A stretch of DNA of 64,000 nt from positions 62,001 through 126,000 of the forward strand of contig JACDTU010000024.1 of assembly GCA_022376465.1 (NCBI GenBank), read 5' to 3'. Of the stretch, positions 1 through 11,500 are shown piece by piece. The notes under the pieces were generated by a model that did no database searches, was not told the DNA's origin, and worked only from the letters and a program-made list of their open reading frames with translations. This DNA is from Cubamyces lactineus. Taxonomy: Eukaryota; Basidiomycota; Agaricomycetes; Polyporales; Polyporaceae. The first letter of the stretch is position 1. Every line of letters begins with the position of its first letter. The translations under genes and the position numbers were made by a program.

Positions 1-1096
1 CCTTCCGCATCTGCCATCCTGCCAGCCCATCTCCGTCGCCTGTCTTATTCCCGACCTTCTGTGAGTTCAACCAAGTCACCATCCCCAGTATGCCACTCCC
101 CTTCGGCTCCGAAGTGAGCCAGCGATCCAAGTACCCGATCCACATATCCCTGATGCAGCCTTGTCGGGCATAGTACATACACACATGATGTCAGGCGCGG
201 CGGCCGATCTTCGCATGCGGCGGCGTCCGCGCTCAACAAACCACAATTGACAGCCCCCGTCAGCCTATGCTGACTAGCGGCGAACAGTGCATGCAATCTG
301 ACTCCCCATCTGTGGCATCTCGTGGCTGACTCCCTCGCCTAGCCTAGCCCAGCGAGGGAACGCCTCCTCCTCCTGGTACAAAGGACCCGGGGAGGCTGTG
401 CAGCGGCGATTGTGTGATTTTGTGTGCGCAAGATCCGTCCGCGGCCAACGGCCAGCCGGGGACACTGCGGTGCCGGTGCGATGCCCATCTGGAAAATATG
501 ACGGGCCGTTTGTACATTTATTAATTTTAGCGCGCAAGTTACTTATAACATAGCACACAGCCACATTTATCAGGAATACAGCGCAGTTTTATGTTTTCAA
601 GCTATTCGCGCATACAACTGCACCTCTGTCGCGCGCATTCTCCTGCGCACGCACTGTCCAAACGTATATACCTGAGTTCGAGATGTACGTCTCAGAATAC
701 TGTACTTCGGAATATAGCAGCTCATCGCAGTTTGATACCCCAGTAACCCGGATACACTCGGACACAAGCATTAAAACTGAACTTGTAACATTATCACTGG
801 TAAGTGAACGAAGACGTAAGGTAGAGAACTGAGAGTCGACGGTAGCAGTAGCTCGTATGGTATGTAGACTATGTAGTTGCGGTCAGATAGTAGGAATAGG
901 ATGACCTAAGGACAATCAGTGATAGCGTCATTAGCAGGCTTCTAACGTGATCTAGCGAGGGAGACGAGTCAGTTGCACTATAGTAAAGCTTGAGGCATCG
1001 GACAAGGGGTATCAGCAGGCGCATAGAATGGCCTACAGCAGGAGATGCCTGTGAATATACGTTGAAGCTCAACATGGCTCGTACTAAGGTCAAGAA
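1..1096. other. Intergenic, no gene recognised
   Basis: Short open frames occur on both strands but none resembles a known family or connects by plausible splice sites. The right end is the 3' flank of the minus-strand gene that stops at 1097. A gene whose body lies left of the window could end here, but I see no supporting exon. Confidence 0.5.
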
Positions 1097-3228
1097 CTAG
1101 TTCCATGGGTCTTTCACAAGATTCCCGGGCGACTTCAGGCCATTCCGGGCTCGTTCGAGGTAGTACTTCGTTGACGGAGAGGGAGATGGGGATGCTATGA
1201 TTCCGGATGGCCCTGCAATAGGAGGCTGGACGATTGGCGGGGTTGGCGTACGTGCTGAGGTGTTCTCCAGACCGGCTTCCGGGATGGTTGATAGTGCTGC
1301 TAAGGGAGAAGATGCCGCGGTTGCATACAGATAACCTGCAACGTCGAAATCCGACATCCCATCCTCGGAGTGGGTAGCCGCATCCACCTCTGAAACGGTA
1401 GGCATCAGCAAGAATGCGGATTTGCATTCGAATATTCAGGGGACTAACCATTTGCAGACAAGGTCATCCGCACTCGTTTGGTAGGGCGCTCACTGTCCCC
1501 ATCCTGTCCATCGCTACTATCTCCAGGGGATCGTTCGCGCTTCAAAGATCCAGACGAGCGTGGTGCGGGAGACAGAGTAGAAGCCGGCCTAGGAAGGGAG
1601 GCTGAGGTAGATGGGGTAGATGTGTTGTTGCATGCACTACGAGCACGAGCCCGTGTCCACGGGCCAGACGCTGGCGTCAGATCAGCCCGGTGCTCCTCCG
1701 AATCACTGCTGAGAACAATGGTGCTGGAGGGCTCAGCTGTCGCTTTGCCCTTCCCTTTGTATGTCGCTACTACAGAAGCCTGAGCTCGAGTCTTGGCGAA
1801 CATCTCGTCAGCCTCTTCCAAAGAGTCTTCATCGCCGGTGCTGTAGCATGAGATGGTACCGATACTCCCCTCTGACTCGGAGTCTCTCTTGTTCTTGGAG
1901 CCGCTGAGTCTGTTCTTCTTGCGCCGTTGGATCTCCGCAGGTACCATTGGCGGGACAAGGTCCTGGAGGAGAAGCTGTCCACTATGGAACTTCTTGAGAG
2001 CGGCAGGGAAATTTCGGTACACGTTCAAAGGAATGTGGTGCCGTGTCACTGAAGTCCGGATAGCTATGGTGAGTTTTCCGATGTTCGTAAGTATTGTCAG
2101 TGCTCACCGAAACATATACAATATTGACTTGTACTCCGACCCGTACCTCTCACCCTCTCAAGGTCAACCCCAGTGATTGGTGAGAGTTTCCGAACAAGCA
2201 CAAGCTTGTTATGTGCACGACGCGCCAGAACCCAATGGAAGTCATCACGGTCAGGCCCATTCTGTTCCCCAAAGCAGGCATCCATGAAATTGAAGAGTGC
2301 GGGTGCGAGGCTTCTGACCCATTCGTTGACAGCCTCGGGACCCCATCTCGCGTTGAACCGTAAGGGTTCCCCCGGATGCTCTGGGTGTTCGGTGAGGAAG
2401 AGTCCATGCGATGCGAGCTTCTCTTCTTCTTCTGCTGATGGCCATATACTCACCCACAGATCCATCTGAGCATTGTCTTCTGGGTCGGCATTGGTGTCGT
2501 ATGAGGCAGCAGTCTTGCCGTGTTAAGTCAGTCACAGCGCGCGAGCACGACAGAGGTAGGTTTTTTACGTACCTTTACTAACCCGCCTGGGTGGAGAAGG
2601 ACTGAGCCGACTGCAGTCAGCTTCTCACTTGCATATCCATCCACCTTTCCTTTGCGTTTGCTTGACGTTGTGCGCTTTGTGGTAGTTGATCCGCTACGCT
2701 TTCGGGAAGCGTCCTGAGGGTACGAGGCCAATGTGAGTGTAAGGACCAATCACCGATCTCATCCATGACGTACGTGGCCCGATAGCGGACGTGACTGGGG
2801 ACGAAAGCCTTGTAACATCTCCTCTCGAGCACCAGCATCTGTTGTCTTCACGCATAGTGTATCTGTCGGTGATGTTGCACTCTAGATTAGACACGTGAGT
2901 GGTATTCATATCGGATGAGCGGATTGGACTCTGAATGGCTCACGTCACGCATTGCATGGGCAGAGTGCTTTCCGGTGCCTAGGAGCAGTGACAGCGTTGA
3001 ACGCGTTGGAGTACCAGAGGCTGCAGAAGTGGCCAGCTGGGATTTCGAAGTATGGGCAAGGACTATGTCAGATATGGTCCGACTAGGTTGGGCTTGGGCT
3101 TGGCCACGTCCACAGTGTCTTTCGGAAGAGTGGCCGCAGTGCTTGCATTTCGCCTTCTTTGATTTCTTGTAGTATTTACAGCTGCATGGACTTCCGTCCT
3201 CGTTTACAGCGGTGCAATCCATGGACAT
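1097..3228 (-). CDS. Conserved agaricomycete protein with Cys-rich N terminus
   Basis: Unknown function. The start at 3228 begins MSMDCTAVNEDG and is followed by a Cys/His cluster (DCTAV...CSCKYYKK...KCKHCGHSSERHCGR), probably a small zinc-binding module. Middle exons near 2100-2460 carry a globular part containing WVLARRAHNKLVLV, then ITGVDLERVRG, and TRHHIPLNVYRNF at the start of the next exon. This order matches, from memory, a family common in agaricomycetes. The C-terminal part (1444-2049) is low-complexity, with acidic serine runs and a basic patch RPTKRVRM that could be a nuclear signal. The last intron uses a GTTAGT donor near 1445 and an acceptor near 1390, and the protein ends KDPWN at 1097. 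Exons between 2530 and 2890 are not resolved, so the central reading frame is uncertain. A nuclear role is inference only. Confidence 0.6.
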
Positions 3229-3464
3229 GTGGTTGTAGGAATGAGCGTGAAGATCTAGTGGGAAGCAATGAACGAACAGGGATAGAGATGGAGGGGTGGT
3301 TCGTGGCAAGACGGAACAGACAGTGAGCCAGTGACCAAGTCGAGCAGTTGAAACATTCGCGGGAAGACCATGGTACGTATCAGCCTATCATGATAGCCAT
3401 ATTCTGGACTCATTAGTGCGTCGATCACACCCAAGACCCCAGTATATTCTAGTAAATTACAGAG

Positions 3465-5656
3465 TTACATCTCGCCATTCTGGACCATCAGCAACTGTGT
3501 CATAGTCTCGAGACCTTGTGCCCACCGCAGAGCACGCTCCCACCAGATATCATAAGGCAATGCAGTAGGTACCTGGCGACCTCCTCGACCTAGCCGTATA
3601 TACTCTGTTTCTTCATAACCCCGGCCGTTCCACTCGTCTGGGCAGACTCCATACCCTTCAGGGATGACGTTCAGATCGAGGACCTCTTCGAAGCAACTTG
3701 TGAACGTCATCTCAACATCTGCGTTCGAAAACGGTGAGTCGCCCAGGGGGACAGGTATTGGAGGATGCCGGATATGGCGCTCTTGATCGAATGCAAGCTG
3801 TCCGTCAATGTCCATAGCATCCACGTCCGCATCCGCATCCGTTCCGGCGCTGGGACTACTAGTATTTGGGCCTGAGTCGGAATCCGGCTCTGAGCTGCTT
3901 TCAACCTCAGAAACACAGCTGTTGGCGCTTGATCCACTGACAGAGGAAGAGATATCGTCCAAGCCAGTATCCATGATATCAACATCGTCATCTTCGGGGT
4001 CTGAATAGTGTCCTGCACCGGTCTGACCGAGCCGGTGCTGCCTTTCTGGCCCTTCGACCCCGTAGTAACGTGAGATGAGATCAGGATGGACGTCATTTAG
4101 GTCATCAGCGACAACCCCACGCTCGAGGTGTGCCAGAAATCGCATATCCTGAGTTTGTGTCACTAGATTGGAGAACGGCACAGGCTACGATAGTACTGAC
4201 CAACGGGGACTTGTTATGTCCGCTGCCAGAAAGCGGGTGGTGATTCCAATCCCTCTGAAACGATTGGCAGTCGTCATTGATCTCCCTCAGAAACAGGACG
4301 TGGAGTAGCCATAGATGTCCTGGAGCGCTCGGATCCAACCTGTGGCAGCGCTCCAACCTAGTGAAAAAGGCACGCCATCTCATAGCAAACTGTGTGCCGA
4401 CTTCGACCCACATTCGCTCAATCCGAGTGTTCCGAGTAGAGCTGTCCATATAGCAGGTCGAGTTATTATCAGCCTTATTATCCCGTATAACCATTAATAT
4501 CAGGCACTACGTACCTGCCCCACATGAACGAAGCTCGATTTGGACCTCTATGCTTGATCATCCAAATTGCAACGTCTACGTTCTCACCCCCTCGATCTCC
4601 CCGGACGCGCGATGGTGCGCCATAGACATTGACAGCTTCAAGAAATACGTCAAGTACGGTCGAAGCGAGATTGTTGCTGCTAGCCCGGAGCATGAGCATC
4701 TGGATATTTGTATAAATCAGCCTATCTCACACCGTGTACATGGCAGCTGCTTACCATGCGGTCAAAGCCATCTGCACCGCCATGTATGACAATGCCCCAG
4801 CGTATGAGTTTGTGATGTCCATCGATGTGCCACAAGTAATTGGGATAAGGAACAACGTAAACACGTCTGTCTATCGCTGCGTGGTTCCGGATGACCTGGC
4901 CGAGGGCATCTATACGTCTTAAGGACGCCCGCACTCGACTCCTCTGCACACGATATCCAGCTTGGCTCAAAAAACCCTGAACGTAGCTCGTTCCCGAGTC
5001 TGGCTTTGCACTCTTGTACATACGAATGAGGTCGTCGAGCTCATCGTCAGATAGCGCAGAATATGAAGGGCCCTGTATCCCGTGTAGTTTGAGCTGTCCC
5101 CGAACCGTGTGCCGGTGAACGTTCAGGAGTTTGGCGAGGGCGGAGAGGGTGATTTTGCGATGCGAGGACATGGCCTCTTGCAGTACAGCCGCATCAATCG
5201 TAATTGAGGGCCTTCCCGGCCTGCCAGTCTTAATAATTGTTACCGGATCGACTCTTGTGAGCCTATCATCGGCACTGGATAGGATCGGAATGAGCAAAGA
5301 CTCATGAAAACCTTGTGTGAATGTACGTACACTTGACTCGTAGACAACGCAGCCAGATCTAGCTCCTCAATTAGTAGCTCAAAGTCCCTCCGCGTCGCAG
5401 AGGACCACTCCGTGTTATGAAGCTCGTCAATAAGGGCATTTAAGATGGGAAGAGCACGACGAGTGAGTTGTTCAGAGTGGAGACGCAAGCGGATAGGATC
5501 ACCGTCTTCTAGCCGTAGTAGCTGACTGGATTTGTCGTAGGCTGCCCCCACGATTTCGTACGCCTTGATTACGGCATGCGTCCATTGGCTGCCATCAGGC
5601 TTCAAAGGAAGAGGTGAAATATGAAGGGAACGGGCATGAGATGTCGACAAGCTCAT
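3465..5656 (-). CDS. Integrase-core (rve/DDE) domain protein
   Basis: Likely a transposase-derived protein of the multi-exon integrase-core family known in agaricomycetes and fishes. The N-terminal exon starts [13 protein letters not shown] at 5656. The next exon has a helix-turn-helix-like part ([21 protein letters not shown]) followed by [13 protein letters not shown]. The catalytic core is spread over three exons: first Asp in [15 protein letters not shown] (about 4810-4850), second Asp in [13 protein letters not shown] (about 4600), Glu in [11 protein letters not shown] (about 4420). All three putative acidic residues are therefore present. An acidic Ser/Asp-rich C-terminal part ends at 3465. 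About five exons join with short introns and no stop interrupts the core. I saw no terminal inverted repeats next to the gene, so it may be a domesticated or stably inherited gene. It is transcribed divergently from the BTB gene 207 bp away. The family is fairly sure; activity is unknown. Confidence 0.75.
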
Positions 5657-5863
5657 AGTGATGTGGTTAGTCAAGCAGTGAGCTGATCGCTGAGAACACT
5701 GGTCCCGCGTTGAGCAAAGGCACGTGGGTTCCGCAACCGTCGGCATTCACGCGCAGTCCAAATAACTAGCAGAGACCAAGCTACTGCTGTGTCCCTACAC
5801 TAAGTCCTCCCCTCGCACCGTTCGCACTACCGTAATCGCCAGCCACTGGCCGTTCTCACCACT
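5657..5863. promoter_or_regulatory. Shared divergent promoter region
   Basis: This 207-bp gap separates the start codons of the integrase-core gene (minus) and the BTB gene (plus), so it must hold both 5' untranslated regions and both core promoters. No clear TATA box was seen. Confidence 0.4.
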
Positions 5864-6831
5864 ATGGACTGTGTCCGAGCTGCTCATCGCCATTCAACCT
5901 ACTACCTGTTCGACGGGAACGTGGTCCTGCTTGTAAGCTTCATCGAGAACCTAACAGGCAGCTTTGAGTACTGATTACTCACATCTTTCCCGATCGCACA
6001 GCTTTCAGCGAGCAATACCCTTTACTGCCTTCACCGATCCACGTTGAGCATGGATTCGGGATGTTTCGAGACTTTGTTCTTGCTCCCGCCGGAGAGTGCA
6101 TTGGAAGGGACGGACGATGACCACCCGGTTGTTATCCCCAACATCTGCTCTCGTGATTTCGACTATCTCCTAGACTACAAGCTTCGCCAGTGAGTAGAGC
6201 AAATCTGAGGATATATTGAGGTGTACTCACCCTGATGTACAGCTCTCTGCCGCTAGACAACCAGGAAGCCCTCATCTCCGTCTTGAACCTCGGACATTTC
6301 TTCCAGATCGCAGCCGCAGAAGCGGATGCACGTCGAGCCCTCGAGCAGTCACCCGGGTTCTCCGCCGCCTTGCAATATGCACTGGGTATGAAGAACAGAA
6401 TCAACGACTGGATCAAGGCCGGATTCAAGAAGCTCGTGATCCTACCAATCGATTCGCTCAGTGCGGTGGACATCGAGCTCATGGGGCTTCCGGCCTATCA
6501 CGCTCTAGTCAGCACGAAGGCGAGAATTGAAGCCCATCGGAAGTACATGGCATACGTACCACCGCCCATTGAACACTCGCCATCTTGTCCCTTCGATATA
6601 CCATGCAAGTTTGGTTGGGAGCGGGAGTGGAAGAGCGGAGTCAGCCGACTCTTGTTGCATCCCGAACTTCATATTTCTGGTGCGCAAGTTCTGGAGAATC
6701 TCGAGGCTGTGAAGATCAACGATGTCCATGAAGAATGTAAGCAGCTTACCTTAGGTCGGTTGCGCAGAGGGGAAGTATTGACTAGGGAAGATACGCTGGT
6801 TCGAGAGGCTATACGCTCGCTCCTGGGTTGA
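5864..6831 (+). CDS. BTB/POZ domain protein
   Basis: Likely a basidiomycete BTB (POZ) protein; such domains mediate dimerisation and often link to cullin-3 ligases or transcription, but the partner is unknown. Three exons: 5864-5932 (MDCVRAAHRH...YYLFDGNVVLL), 6002-6189 (LSASNTLYCLHRSTLSMDSGCFETLF then VVIPNICSRDFDYLLDYKLR) and 6243-6831. The two GT-AG introns are 69 and 53 nt and keep the frame. The first two exons give the typical fungal BTB pattern: a strand ending in a 'DGNVVL' motif, 'LHRSTLSMDSGCFETLF', and a later 'D..YLLDY' helix. The rest (SLPLDNQEALISVLNLGHFFQIAAAEADARRAL onward) matches the helical C-terminal half of this family and ends REAIRSLLG. It is complete at about 275 aa, a usual size for this group. 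Confidence 0.8.
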
Positions 6832-8566
6832 TTTGCGGAGGAGTTTGTTCTTCGGCCTGACCTAGTAGACTGCCTGACATGTAGTGATGACAAGGAGAAC
6901 GAGTTGATTATGACAAGGAGGTTTGAGTGTGTACGGTTGCCAAGCAGGATCAAAGGGATGTCCAAGAAGTTACGAAAGTAGGGATCTCTCGTGAGCTCAG
7001 CGCTCACCAACCTTAACCTTAAGCGCAATACAGTGTGTCTAAGCGCTGGACTCAACGCTGCCATAATAGGCAAGTGGAGACAATTCGGACATACCGATAG
7101 TAGCTCTGTTGTCTATAGCTCACACACAGAAATCAGAGTATAGCTCGTTGTCTATGTGCTTCCCAGATATATAGATTCATTCCCCAAACGTCGTAGCTAC
7201 CACGGTGGAAGAGACACGAGAGGTCCATGCATTGGCGCCGTTCAGGCGTCTAAACCACTGAGTGCCTGCAGATACTGGTAAGTTACGGACTTGCTCCCCA
7301 TTTGTCGGGAGGCGCACGGACTCTTATACCTCTTAATACTCCGTCAGTAGTACTGTATATAGATGATAGATAGCCACAAAACCTCTTATAATGCCCACGT
7401 TGAACTTGAGCAGAATGCGCGCGGTGGAGGTGCGGATTGGCATTGTATGTGCGGGCAGCTGGGGGATATAAGGATGCGCTGTAATCACGATAAATGTGGC
7501 TGTGCGCCGTGAATAAGCCATATGCGCGCTAAAAATAATAAATGTACACTTGGTCCGTCATAGGAAAAAGCCGTCTGGACTCTGGATTGCCCTGGGGGCC
7601 CGCGCCGGGAGAGGCGGGGAGACGGTTCCAAGACGTCAGCCACGGCCCACGGGCAGCCGCTCGAGGGGGACCGTGGACGATGCGGACGTGTTGATAGACG
7701 TTGATCCACAAGGGACGCCGGTGGTGGTGGTGGTGGTGGTGGAGGCGGGTGATGTGCCACCATGTGCAATGCGTGTGTGTGTGCGCGCGGGCACTGCACG
7801 GTGCATGTGCAAGCGAGCAAGAACGTCGCGAAAACTGTTTGCCCTTCCTGCGTTTGCTTCCGCGGCGCTCGTGGGTCCCATCGCCATGCCGCATGCGGGC
7901 AATGTCACTGGGTCATGGGTGGGCATGCATCATGGGAGGCCCGGCGTGCACTTCCAAGCACTTCCAAGCGTCGGTGTCACTGCGTTTCCGCGTGCTTGTC
8001 CTGCTCTGGCCGTGGCGTGAGACGGTCAGAATGAACCGAAGACGATCAGGAACGGGAGAGCGGCACCTTCGGGTCGTTGCATGCGTTATAACGTTACATA
8101 TGGACACAGCTTTCAAACGAGGCTAGTTGCAACCCACGAACGGGCGGTCAGTATTTCACAAGCGGCCGGTAAGCGCCAAGATGATCGCGGAAGGATGGAA
8201 GTGAGAAGACGGCGAATCAAGAAGCTTTGTATTAGGATTACATTTGAGCGGGGACAATGTCTAGGTAGGATGGAGGATGTAACGACGTGGGCTCGGAAGA
8301 AAGCTACGGGATACAACATGTTTGCGGCAACGACAGCTATTACAGAGGAGAGGCTTGCTTCGCGCAGACAAGAAACTCGAACGGGGAGGAGGAGGGCGGG
8401 GAGAAGCGACGAGAGACTAGTAAGTGAAGAATACAAAGGAATTAGATTTGCGACAAAACGCGAGGCCTGCGTCAAACACGTCCGAGGTCCGCGAAAAATT
8501 TTGGAAAACGAAGTTTGGGTCACACAGACACAGACACAGAGAGGTGGGGGGAAAGGAAGGATCCGG
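6832..8566. other. Intergenic, low-complexity, between convergent genes
   Basis: This lies between the 3' ends of the BTB gene and the transcription-factor gene. It contains a GGT microsatellite at 7720-7742 and GT/CA-rich stretches. Several long open frames overlap on both strands around 7550-8130, which is expected from GC-rich simple sequence; none resembles a protein family. Confidence 0.5.
7720..7742 (+). repeat. (GGT)n microsatellite
   Basis: An uninterrupted run of GGT triplets of about 23 bp in non-coding sequence; it is visible directly. Confidence 0.9.
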
Positions 8567-11500
8567 TCACTGCTGGCTCGAAGGCGGCATGTTCCCTGCA
8601 TGCCCGTCAGCATTCGCCGAAGAATGGGCGCGCCGAAGCACACACACGAGAACGCCACTCACCGAACATGGAGTACTGGTCCTGGACGGCGTACATCCCC
8701 TGCTGGTCCGCGCCCTGCTGGCCGCCCCCGTGCTGCTGCTGCTGCGCGACCATCTCGCCCATGACCGGCACGCCGTACGTCGTCTCCATCTGGCTCAGCG
8801 CCGAGTAGTCGTTCCAGTACTGCGGGTACCGCGCGCTCTGCCGCTCCGCGCTCCGGCCCATGCTCGAGCCGCCCATGCGCTCGTCGACGAGCCCCGTGCT
8901 GTACTGCTGCGGCAGCACGCTCGTCGACAGGCTCCCGCCAAAGCTCGACAGCGTCGACGCGTCTGTCGGCCACCGGTCGTACGACGACGGCAGGTACGTC
9001 GCCGTCGTCGACGCCGCGCCCTGCGAGAGCTCCATCGGGAGCCCGTACCCCTGCTGCTGTTGCTGTTGCTGCTGGGAATGGCCCGAGGCGTGGCCCGCCT
9101 GGCTCGCATTCTGGCTGGCGCCGTGGCCCTGGCCCTGAGTGGGCGCGTGGGCGTGTGCGACCGCGTATCCCGCCTGCTGACGGTACGCCGAGTCCTGCGA
9201 GACCGCGCTTCGCGAGCGCTCCGGGACGTCCATGTCCTCGTCGATGGGCTCCTCCGCCGCGCGCTTGTTTCGGGGCTCGGATATCGAGCCGCGCGAGGGC
9301 GGGGCTTCCGCCGGCCTGTCGAGCTGGGCCTTCGCGCCCTGGAGCAGCTGTAGGGCCCGCCAGGCGCTGGGCCAGGTCACGCCCGTGCGCTGCAGGATGT
9401 CCATGCACTTCTCGAGGCCGAGCCCGGCTTGGGGGTCGTCGGGGTACGTCCGCACTTGAGAGTGATGATCGGTGTCAGTCCGTTGAACGTAGCGCACATA
9501 TTCGAGTACGATATGACTTACGTGTGGCGACGTGCATGATCCCCGCGGTGAAGACGTAATAGCACATGAAGACCGACGCGCGGCGTGGGGTGTAGTATTC
9601 GCCATATACTGATACTTTGGAGGTGTCAGTGGCCAGAACGTACGTAGTAGAGCGGGAATTATGCTCACCTATGAGCGTAATATGGTTGGCAGCTTGGACG
9701 CACAGGTTATAGTGCCTCCGCGAGTTGGCACGAATTTCGGCTTCCTTCGCGGACGACGCGCTTGGAGACATCCTAAACGGCCGCCGATCAGCTCCTTGTT
9801 CCACCACGTAAAGCAGGTCGTGCGGTACTCACGGCTTGTCAGAGTCCTGAATATGACGGATGCTAGACGGCCCAATTTGTCAGGCCACGGATGACGTAGG
9901 AGGATGCACCAAGATTACTCACAAAGGCCTGTGCAGAAGAAGCACGGTGCACCAGTACTGCATGTGAAGCGTGAGGATGTTGGGCGGTGGCGGCGGCAAC
10001 TTGGGTGCTGCGGGGTCGAAGCGGAGGTACTCAGGCAGCTCGAGGGACCATTTCGTCAGCATGCTGTCGAGCCGTGTGAGCTCCGCAGGGCGGTTTGTCG
10101 CGGGCTTGATCGCGTAGATGCTCTGACATATTTGGCTGAGGATGACCGCTGCCGTGAAGGGTCAGCGAGAGTCTTCCAATTCACTTGTGCATAACGGGAC
10201 TTACAAAGCTTCGCGCGCTCGTTGAAGCACGACAGGTACCGGCCGGGCGCGGGCACGATCTCGTCCCGCTTCGTCGCGGCCGGGTCGTCCAGGACGGGCG
10301 GGGCGGGATGCGGGCGCCACACCTCGTTCTCCTCCGCGCTCTCCTCGAGCGGGAGCTCCGTATCAAAGTCGCGCTCGCAGATCGCGACGGGGCGGCCGAT
10401 GTACGTGCACACGTACTTGTCCATGACGACGCAGCCGTACCAGATCCGCCTGCGCTCCTGGAGCTCCGCCTTGGAGAAGAGCGTGCGGCCGACGGCGGTC
10501 CACTGCTCCGCGCTCTTGTGCAGCCCGAGGTCCTGCGCCATGCGCACGGCCATGCCGACGTAGAGCCACGCCTGCGCCATCGCGCCAATCCCGACCTCGC
10601 GGTAGCCGAGGAGGAGGAGGGCCTGGCAGGTGCTCGGGCGACTCGCGGCGTAGGTGCGGTCGAGGATGACCTTGGCGTCCTCCATGTACTCGTCGCCGGC
10701 GGGCCACATGGTGCCGTCTGTCGGGGGCGGGACGTCTGCGGTGCGGGACGAGTAGCGGGCGGCGACGGAGAACATGGCGAGGAGGAGGACGGTGGGGACG
10801 CGGCGGCGCCTCGGGCCGAGCGGGGAGGAGGAAGACGAGATGGGGGACGCGGCGTCGGAGTAGCCAGACTCTCCAGAGTACGGCGAGTCCGCGCACATGT
10901 TGCTGCCGATGCAGACAGTCAGCACGTGAGCTCTGGCGGGCAGGAGAAGCGTGCTTACCCGTTTCGGAAGTCTTCCATGAGCGTCCGCTTGTGGACGATG
11001 GGCAGCGCCGGGTGGACGTATGTGAAGTACAGTTCCAAGAGAAGCTCCTGCGTCGCCAAATCCGGCAGCCGCGGCACGAACTCCTCCGTCTCCCGCCGCT
11101 GGCTCGTGCGCGCCGCAGGAGGCAGCGGCGGCCACACGCGCGCCTTCGGGAAGCGCCAGAGCCCGCCCTCGTTCCGCCCGTCCATCCGCTCCTTCACCCC
11201 CAGCATGTGCAGCCCGCTCGCCTTGCCGTGGAACCGCACCTGCTCGTCCTCGTTCAGGCTCAGCTGCCCCACCGCGACCGCGATCTCGTCCTCCCCGCTC
11301 TCCTCCGTCTCCTCGATGCTCTCCTCCTCGGCGTTCCGCCGCATGGGCGACCGCGACGACGCCGTCGACGGCGAGCGCTGATGCGCGCCGTCGCGCTCGC
11401 CGAGATCGTCCAGTCGTCGGCGCTGCCTCCGCGTCTCGCTCGGCTGTGTCTGCGCTTGCGCCTGCGCCTGGGACGGCTTTTGCGCTGGGGGCTGGGACTG

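Noticed and set aside
3465..5746. A complete transposon with terminal repeats around the integrase-core gene
   Set aside because: I compared the flanks by eye and found no matching inverted ends or target duplication.
7529..8126. Several overlapping open frames with Trp-, His- or Val-rich runs
   Set aside because: They come from the GGT and GT/CA simple repeats read in different frames.
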